A stretch of 15,444 bases of DNA from JADJQU01 sp035490315 (GTDB lineage: Bacteria; Planctomycetota; UBA1135; GCA-002686595), in contig DATHET010000138.1 of assembly GCA_035490315.1 (NCBI GenBank), forward strand, positions 1 to 15,444. The letters are read 5' to 3'. The stretch's first letter is position 1. Each line of letters starts with the position of its first letter. The notes beneath the pieces were generated by a model. It was not told where the DNA came from. It did not search any database and saw nothing but the letters and a program-made list of their open reading frames with translations. This document shows, piece after piece, positions 7,285 through 12,921 of this stretch. The position numbers were made by a program, and so were the translations under genes.

Positions 7285-9300
7285 GTGAATCCGTTGATCT
7301 CGACCCAAGCCGATGGGCGGCGCACCGTCGCCCTGACGCCCGGCAAGCGCGTCCTGTTCCTGTTCAAGGACCTGGAGCTGATCCGCCGTCAATTGCGCGG
7401 CGAGGTCGACTACAAGATGCGCGAGGTCGATCCCGTCGATCTGCTCGACGACATCAACACCGACGTGATGACGCCGGCCTGGGTCTGCTTCCGCCACAAG
7501 CCCGAGGACATCGCGCTCGACGCCTACGCCGGATTGATCGACAAGGCGCAGAAGCGCGTGTTCGAGAGGCGCGCCTTGATGGACGGCGGATTCGAAGTGA
7601 TCGTCTCCGGCGCTCGCAAGGGCACCGGCTCGTCGCGCGAAACCGCTCCACAGTGCGAGAAGTGGTCGGGCATCCACCTGGTGATCGCCTCGTCCTTCGC
7701 GCCGATCCACCTGCGCAACAACATCAACCTCGGGCAGCTGATGGGCGGCTACGCCCTGCTCGATCGCCTGCAGAACGGTGAGAGCATTCCGCTCGAGGAA
7801 TTCACCTCGCGCTTCGACCCCGTGACCCGCGCGACCCTCGAGTGCGGCGGCCTGTTCCCGTTCATCGCGAAGTACCAGCGCGGCGATCTCAAGGTCCCCG
7901 CGCCGCCGACGAAATCGCGCGCGATGACCATGGCCGAGAAGATCCTCGCCTCGCACCTGGTCGGCGCGAAATCCGAGCGCAGCTATCTGCAACCGAACGA
8001 TGCCTGCCTGGTGCGCGTCGACGGCGGCTACAGCCACGAGTTCACCACCGCCCAGGTGCATTACTTCCTGGCCCAGGAATACGGGCCGGACTACCAGGTG
8101 CAGAATCCCGCGAAGCTCGCGGTGTTCGAGGACCACCTGCTCTACGCCGACGGCGTGGCGCGCATGGCGCCCTTCCTGCCCCAGATCGAGACCCTGCGCA
8201 GCCTGCAGCGCGAGTTCCAGCGCCACACCGGCGTGTGCGACTACTCCGCGAAGGACGGAGTCTCGCCCGGCATCTGCCACCAGGTCGCGCGCGAGCACTT
8301 CGTCGACCCCGGCGATTTCATCCAGGCTACCGACAGCCACACCTGCATGGGCGGCGGCAACAACGCGCTGACCTGGGGCGTGGGCGCGACGGAGTACGCG
8401 GGTCTCATCTATTCGGGCTTCACGTTCGTCAAGGTGCCGGAATCGATCCGCTTCGAGCTGACCGGCGCGCTGCCCGCCGGGACCACCGCGAAGGACGTGA
8501 TGCTGCACATCCTCGAGACCTACGCGGTGCGCGAGGACACGCTCGACCGCGTGATGGAATTCGGCGGGCCTGGGCTCGCGAGCCTCTCGATGGACGAGCG
8601 CGCGACCCTATGCAACATGGCGACCGAGTGCACGGCGCGCAGCGGAATCTGCGAGGGCGATGCGCTGGCCGCCGAATGGCTCGCCGCGCGCAGGCCGGGT
8701 CGCACCGCCGCGCAAATCAGCGCCGCCTTCGTCAGCCCCGATGCCGACGCCCACTACCACGGCGGCGTGCACTCGATCGACCTCTCGAACATCGAGCCGA
8801 TGGTCGCGCGCCCCGGCGACCCGACCTACGGCGCGCGCATCAAGGACCTCGCTCCAGTCAAGATCGACATCGCCTACGCCGGCTCCTGCACCGCGGGCAA
8901 GGAGCACGACCTCGACTACTACGCCCAGGTCCTCCAGGAAGCCCTCGCCTCCGGACGGCGCGTCGCCCCCGGCGTGCGCATGGTGCTCCAATTCGGCAGC
9001 GAAACGGTGCGCAACTACGCAGAGGCACGAGGCTACATCGACGTGTTCACACGCGCCGGAGTCGAGGTGATCAACCCCGGCTGCGGCGCTTGCATCGGCT
9101 GCGGTCCCGGAGTCTCCTCCGCGCCCGAGCAGGTCACCGTGAGCGCGATCAACAGGAATTTCAGCGGCCGCAGCGGCCCGGGCCAGTTGTACCTGGCCTC
9201 GCCGCTCTCCGTCGCTGCCTCCGCCATCGAAGGCAGGATCACCAGTTACGTTCCCGGGATGTTCAAGAAGACGCGCGCCGCGAAGTCGCCCGCACAGTGA
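7285..9300 (+). CDS. Fused aconitase-family hydro-lyase (LeuD-like swivel domain plus LeuC-like catalytic domain)
   Basis: A 671-residue aconitase superfamily protein with a GTG start (7285). Residues about 20-200 are the swivel domain normally supplied by the small subunit: DINTD (56-60), KGTGSSRETAP (112-122) and a following SSFAPI strand. Residues about 214-660 are the large-subunit catalytic part, opening with TMAEKILASHL and carrying DGVSPGICHQ, ATDSHTCMGGGNNA, LSMDERATLCNM and NPGCGACIGCG. The [4Fe-4S] ligands should be Cys354, Cys600 and Cys603. Such enzymes isomerise a hydroxy-tricarboxylate or alkylmalate by dehydration and rehydration. The small-then-large order differs from AcnA (swivel last) and lacks the N-terminal HEAT domain of AcnB. 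The adjacent decarboxylating dehydrogenase implies consecutive reactions. Substrate may be isopropylmalate, citrate or a relative. Confidence 0.88.
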   Translation: MNPLISTQADGRRTVALTPGKRVLFLFKDLELIRRQLRGEVDYKMREVDPVDLLDDINTDVMTPAWVCFRHKPEDIALDAYAGLIDKAQKRVFERRALMDGGFEVIVSGARKGTGSSRETAPQCEKWSGIHLVIASSFAPIHLRNNINLGQLMGGYALLDRLQNGESIPLEEFTSRFDPVTRATLECGGLFPFIAKYQRGDLKVPAPPTKSRAMTMAEKILASHLVGAKSERSYLQPNDACLVRVDGGYSHEFTTAQVHYFLAQEYGPDYQVQNPAKLAVFEDHLLYADGVARMAPFLPQIETLRSLQREFQRHTGVCDYSAKDGVSPGICHQVAREHFVDPGDFIQATDSHTCMGGGNNALTWGVGATEYAGLIYSGFTFVKVPESIRFELTGALPAGTTAKDVMLHILETYAVREDTLDRVMEFGGPGLASLSMDERATLCNMATECTARSGICEGDALAAEWLAARRPGRTAAQISAAFVSPDADAHYHGGVHSIDLSNIEPMVARPGDPTYGARIKDLAPVKIDIAYAGSCTAGKEHDLDYYAQVLQEALASGRRVAPGVRMVLQFGSETVRNYAEARGYIDVFTRAGVEVINPGCGACIGCGPGVSSAPEQVTVSAINRNFSGRSGPGQLYLASPLSVAASAIEGRITSYVPGMFKKTRAAKSPAQ

Positions 9301-9308
9301 GAAGCACC

Positions 9309-10382
9309 ATGGCCGAATACGACATTGCAGTGATCGGTGGAGACGGGATCGGGCCGGAAGTCACGCGCGAAGCGATGCGCGTGCTCGACACCGCCGCCAG
9401 CGTGTTCGGATTCAAGATCCGCCGCAGCGAATATCCGTTCGGAACCGACCACTACCTGAAGACCCAGGAGATCTTTCCCGAGTCCGCATTCAGCGAAGTC
9501 CGCCAGAAGCGCGCGATCTTCCTCGGCGCGATCGGCGACCCGCGCGTGCCGGTGGGATTGATCGAATACGGCATCATCGCCAAGTGCCGCTTCGAGCTCG
9601 ATCTGTACGTGAACTTGCGGCCGGTCAAGCTGTATGACGCTTCGCTTTGTCCCTTGAAGGACAAGCGGCCCGAGGACGTCGACATGGTCTTCATCCGCGA
9701 GAATACCGAGGATGCCTACTCGGGCTCGCACGGCTTCACGCACAAGGGCCAGCACCACGAAGTCGCGGTGCAGACCATGGTCTACACGCGCCTCGGCGTC
9801 GAGCGCGCGATCCGTTACGCCTTCGAGCTCGCCCGCGAGCGCAACAAGCGCAAGCTCGTGACCTTGATCGACAAGGCCAATGCCGTGCGCGCGCAGGACA
9901 TCTGGACGCGCGTGTTCGCCGAGGTCGCGAAGGAATACCCGGACATCAAGACGGACCACGCCTACATCGACGCCGCGTGCATGTGGATGGTCAAGAACCC
10001 GGAGTGGTTCGACGTCGCGGTGACGCCGAATCTGTTCGGCGACATCATCACGGACCTGGGAGCGATGATTCAGGGTGGGATGGGCATCGCTGCGTCGGGA
10101 AATCTGCACCCGGGGAAAGTCAGCCTGTTCGAGCCGATCCACGGCTCCGCGCCCAAGTACGCCGGCCAGGACAAGGCCTCGCCGATCGCCGCGATCATGG
10201 CCGTGTCGATGATGCTCGACTACCTCGGCGAGAAGCGCGCGGCGGTAGCGATCGAGGAAGTCGTGATCAATTTGCTCAGGTCGAAGCGCTTGAAGGGCGT
10301 CGGCACCGGCGTCCACAAGGGAAGCGAAGTCGGCAACCTGGTTGTCGCCGAGCTGAAGTCCGTCACTGCCGGAGTCAGTTAG
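9309..10382 (+). CDS. Isocitrate/isopropylmalate dehydrogenase family enzyme
   Basis: This 357-residue beta-decarboxylating dehydrogenase has GGDGIGPEV (10-18) and the full catalytic set Arg94, Arg104, Arg130, Tyr137, Lys189, Asp221, Asp245 and Asp249, which match the family's malate-moiety and metal ligands. The selectivity helix reads EYGIIAKCRFELDLYVNLRP. It lacks the Glu/Leu/Leu of Thermus isopropylmalate dehydrogenase (Tyr87, Ile90, Ala91 here) and the Ser/Asn pair of E. coli isocitrate dehydrogenase (Gly88, Ile90). The cofactor loop HGSAPKYAGQDK (278-289) has the Lys-Tyr pair of NADP-dependent isocitrate dehydrogenase instead of the Asp of NAD enzymes. It sits 8 bases after the fused hydro-lyase, preceded by GAGAAG, and is the last operon gene. 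The substrate is unresolved; a tartrate or malate-like compound is also possible. Confidence 0.9.
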   Translation: MAEYDIAVIGGDGIGPEVTREAMRVLDTAASVFGFKIRRSEYPFGTDHYLKTQEIFPESAFSEVRQKRAIFLGAIGDPRVPVGLIEYGIIAKCRFELDLYVNLRPVKLYDASLCPLKDKRPEDVDMVFIRENTEDAYSGSHGFTHKGQHHEVAVQTMVYTRLGVERAIRYAFELARERNKRKLVTLIDKANAVRAQDIWTRVFAEVAKEYPDIKTDHAYIDAACMWMVKNPEWFDVAVTPNLFGDIITDLGAMIQGGMGIAASGNLHPGKVSLFEPIHGSAPKYAGQDKASPIAAIMAVSMMLDYLGEKRAAVAIEEVVINLLRSKRLKGVGTGVHKGSEVGNLVVAELKSVTAGVS

Positions 10383-10383
10383 C

Positions 10384-10491
10384 GTACGGAGTCTGGTGAA
10401 TTCGTCCGCAGTCGTGCGGGGCATCCGCGCGCCGCTCTCGCGGCGCGCGGATGCCCCGCACGACTGCGGACGATCTCACCTGACTCCGTAC
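10384..10491. terminator. Long inverted repeat between convergent genes, probable bidirectional terminator
   Basis: The arms 10403-10434 and 10441-10472 are perfect 32-base inverted repeats around a 6-base loop (CTCTCG). The pairing extends outward to 10384 and 10491 with three mismatches, giving 54-base arms. The structure starts 2 bases after the stop of the dehydrogenase gene and ends 4 bases before the stop of the convergent repeat-protein gene, filling the whole intergenic space. No T-tract follows on either side, so it is not a textbook intrinsic terminator, but a stem this stable at a convergent junction most simply stops transcription from both directions. Confidence 0.7.
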
Positions 10492-10494
10492 CGG

Positions 10495-12354
10495 TCACAC
10501 TCCGACCGTAAACTCCAATCCAGCCGACAAGGTCGAGTTGTTCGGCGCGGTGAATCCGTTGTCACGGCCCCAGGCCTGGCAATCGACGATCGTGCCGGGG
10601 ATGTGCAGGTAGGCAGCTGGAAGTCCGCCAAGCGAGCTCGCTGCGAACGCGTTGAAATCCAGCGCATAGACGCCGGAACAATTGTTCGGCGGCGCACTCC
10701 CGCCTGAGCTGATCGGGACAGAGCGCCTGATCGGCGTGCCGACGCAGCGCAGGCCGCCTTGAAACGCGACCGCAGCTCGGCCGCTGTTCGAGTACAGGTA
10801 CAAGCCCGGCTTGTTGTTGATCACGTTCGTCGTGGACACCGTGAAGCCCGACGCCGAGCTGGCGCTCGAGGCTCCCGTAGAAGCGATCACTGGAGTGCAA
10901 CCCAGCGAATTGACCTTCGCCGTGCAGTAGTTGGCCGGCGACGGCGTGCACAGCGTGAACTGGAAATAGCTGTTGAGGTGCGGCCCACCCGGCGTCGCCG
11001 CGCCGCATGTTCCGCGCAGCTTCACCATCGAAGGCCACGCGTCGTACGTCGAATAGGACCCGCCCCCTGTCGCAGGGTCGCTCTGTTTCGACACGATGGT
11101 CAGGCTCCCGTCAGCCGCGCAGATGACCTGCGCTTCCTTCTGCAAGCCGCCGCCGTAGTCGATCGCGATCCACTGCATGAGATTCCCAGCTTCGTCGAGC
11201 GGCTGGTTCGGGTTGCGCGAGAACGCGAGTCCCCAGCACTGCCCCGTCGAGACCGGATCGTAGAACGAGAGCGCCGAGCGCCAGTTGCCGGGCTTGCCGA
11301 CGAACCAACCGCTGTTGAAAGTCACCGGAGTGGGCTTCCAGTCGGCGAAGAAAGCGACCTGCCCCGCGTCGTTCAAGATCGCGCCCTGCATGTCGAGATA
11401 CGTCCCGCCGTGCGGCGTCGCGTCGCCAGCCTGCACGTACCACTGCTGCGCGCCGCCGTTGTCGATCACGATGCCGCGCGTGCCGATGTTCGTGATGGCG
11501 CGGAAGCTGATCAGGCCCGTGTTGTTGACGTCGGGCAAGGGGCCGAAATACACCGTCGTGCCGTCCACGAATCCCAGGCTCTCCGTGATCAGCAAGGAGT
11601 AATTGCCGCCGCCGGGCGCCGGGTCGCCGTTCGCCGCGACTTTCGTGAGCACGCCGTTCTGCCATTTCAGGATCAGGTCATTCGTTCCCGTGGATCCGCG
11701 GCCCGCGAACACCACCGTGCCCTGGTCGTTGATCGAGCCAGGCCCGACTCCGACCAGCGTCCCGCCGACAGGCGACGCATCGCCGATCGCCGCGACCTTG
11801 ACGATCGACTGCGAAGCAGCCTGGTAGAGGAACAGCCCGCGCGAGCTCGAGCCGCCGTTGATGTCGGACATGAAGAGCAGGTCGCCGTTCGCGTTGCAGC
11901 CAGGCGAGAAGCTGAACAGACCGCTGAACGTTCCGCCGATCGGCGAAGGATCGCCGACGCCATTTCCGGGCTGCCCGCCTCCGCCGCCACCGCCGCAGCC
12001 GGTCACGATCGTGTGCAGGCCCGTCGAATCGGCGATGAAGAAGGCCTGGTTTCGCAGCGAGCCGCTGATCGGACTGAAGAAGGCGGTGCCGCCGACACCC
12101 GAGCGCGTGCCGCCGAAGCCGTGCGCGACGCAACCGAGCGTGCCGCCGCCGGCGACAGGATCGTTGTAGCCGGTGAGGAGGTTGGTCGAGCAGACGCTCG
12201 CGGAGCTGTACGAGCCGCCGCTCGATGGAGACTGCGGGCGCGATCCCGCGTGCGAGCGCGTCACGTCGTCGTGGATGCGAACGATCGGCGCGCTCTGCGC
12301 TGAGGCAATTGCCGCGAAGCCGATCGGAACGATGAAACGGAATAGGGGGAGCAT
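10495..12354 (-). CDS. Exported NxxGxxxF-repeat protein with cysteine-bearing C-terminal module
   Basis: A 619-residue protein starting with a signal peptide (MLPLFRFIVPIGFAAIASAQ). Residues about 60-440 hold repeats of roughly 52-69 residues. One repeat element is GDxxPxGGT, at 134, 191, 243 and 310, with degenerate copies at 65 and 425. The other is NxxGxxxF, as NANGDLLF (154), NDQGTVVF (209), NNTGLISF (277) and NDAGQVAF (328). This matches the family of tandem-repeat surface proteins named for the NxxGxxxAF motif; a propeller-like fold is plausible but inferred. A Gly run (120-127) interrupts one repeat. Residues 476-619 form a module with Cys477, Cys486, Cys537 and Cys559 that recurs in the cytochrome of this window. 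Function unknown; probably cell-surface or secreted. Translation may be leaderless. Confidence 0.85.
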   Translation of the reverse strand: MLPLFRFIVPIGFAAIASAQSAPIVRIHDDVTRSHAGSRPQSPSSGGSYSSASVCSTNLLTGYNDPVAGGGTLGCVAHGFGGTRSGVGGTAFFSPISGSLRNQAFFIADSTGLHTIVTGCGGGGGGGQPGNGVGDPSPIGGTFSGLFSFSPGCNANGDLLFMSDINGGSSSRGLFLYQAASQSIVKVAAIGDASPVGGTLVGVGPGSINDQGTVVFAGRGSTGTNDLILKWQNGVLTKVAANGDPAPGGGNYSLLITESLGFVDGTTVYFGPLPDVNNTGLISFRAITNIGTRGIVIDNGGAQQWYVQAGDATPHGGTYLDMQGAILNDAGQVAFFADWKPTPVTFNSGWFVGKPGNWRSALSFYDPVSTGQCWGLAFSRNPNQPLDEAGNLMQWIAIDYGGGLQKEAQVICAADGSLTIVSKQSDPATGGGSYSTYDAWPSMVKLRGTCGAATPGGPHLNSYFQFTLCTPSPANYCTAKVNSLGCTPVIASTGASSASSASGFTVSTTNVINNKPGLYLYSNSGRAAVAFQGGLRCVGTPIRRSVPISSGGSAPPNNCSGVYALDFNAFAASSLGGLPAAYLHIPGTIVDCQAWGRDNGFTAPNNSTLSAGLEFTVGV

Positions 12355-12360
12355 GGTCGG

Positions 12361-12366
12361 ATTATA
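12361..12366 (-). promoter_or_regulatory. Perfect TATAAT -10 box immediately upstream of the repeat-protein gene
   Basis: On the minus strand the hexamer TATAAT ends only 6 bases before the ATG at 12354, within the sequence CCGTATAATCCGACC. A start site about 7 bases downstream of a -10 box would fall on or next to the A of the ATG, so the mRNA would have essentially no leader. No good -35 box lies 16-18 bases upstream. A perfect hexamer is unlikely by chance in such GC-rich DNA. Confidence 0.45.
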
Positions 12367-12513
12367 CGGCGTTCTGGAAATCCGTTTGGAGCCTCATCGC
12401 CAGGTCGGTCCGCGCATACTCGCCGGAGGCATGCAATCATCGCTCGAGCACTTCCAATGGCGCACGCCAAGCGCATCCGAGTAGCATGAGATTGCTAACT
12501 CGAGTCGCGAAGA

Positions 12514-12909
12514 ATGATCAGCACGAGGAACCTGTTGCAGCGATCGTCTACTTTGGGATCGATGCTGTCCGTGCTTGCACTGCTGGGCGGATGCACCGAC
12601 CCGTATGACGTGTATGTAGCTGCCGCGAGAATTCCGGAGTCCAAAGTCATTCGATTGCGCGTAGCAGTGTGCGACCAATTCGGTGATGAAAGAACTCCAG
12701 AAGCCGTCCGGTTCGAAGTGGAACCGGCTTTGGGCAAAAGCGATTGGGAGACAATCCCAGGAGTCTTCGTGACCGAGGGAACGATCTTCGAAGGCTTTGA
12801 GTGCACGATTCCCGATCGAGCGGGATCGACGATCCGACTCGTCGTGAGGTTCCGGATGTATCGGGGAGGCTGGGGATGTCAGTCCGTAGAAACCGACATC
12901 TGGTGGTAG
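12514..12909 (+). CDS. Small putative lipoprotein, function unknown
   Basis: This 131-residue frame starts at ATG 12514 with a basic N-terminus (MISTRNLLQR), a hydrophobic stretch (LSVLALLGG) and a Cys at residue 27 followed by TDP, which fits a lipobox (LGGC) and signal peptidase II cleavage. The Gly at the -2 position of the box is less usual. The mature part, about 105 residues, has Cys52, a segment rich in acidic residues and beta-type strands (STIRLVVRFRMYRGG) near the end, and two further Cys residues. I recognise no family. The surrounding 400 bases are visibly less GC-rich than the neighbours, and no Shine-Dalgarno sequence is seen. The gene converges on the cytochrome gene with 12 bases between stops. 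The lipobox is the main reason to call it real. Confidence 0.6.
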   Translation: MISTRNLLQRSSTLGSMLSVLALLGGCTDPYDVYVAAARIPESKVIRLRVAVCDQFGDERTPEAVRFEVEPALGKSDWETIPGVFVTEGTIFEGFECTIPDRAGSTIRLVVRFRMYRGGWGCQSVETDIWW

Positions 12910-12921
12910 ATGTACGTCCGA

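Noticed and set aside
5268..7367. Minus-strand open frame of 699 codons under the hydratase and second thiolase
   Set aside because: Both overlapping plus-strand genes have complete catalytic motifs; the long antisense frame comes from third-position GC bias, and its translation is low-complexity His/Arg/Asp-rich.
12495..12806. Minus-strand open frame of 103 codons opposite the putative lipoprotein
   Set aside because: It has no signal, motif or composition argument, while the plus-strand frame has a signal sequence and lipobox.
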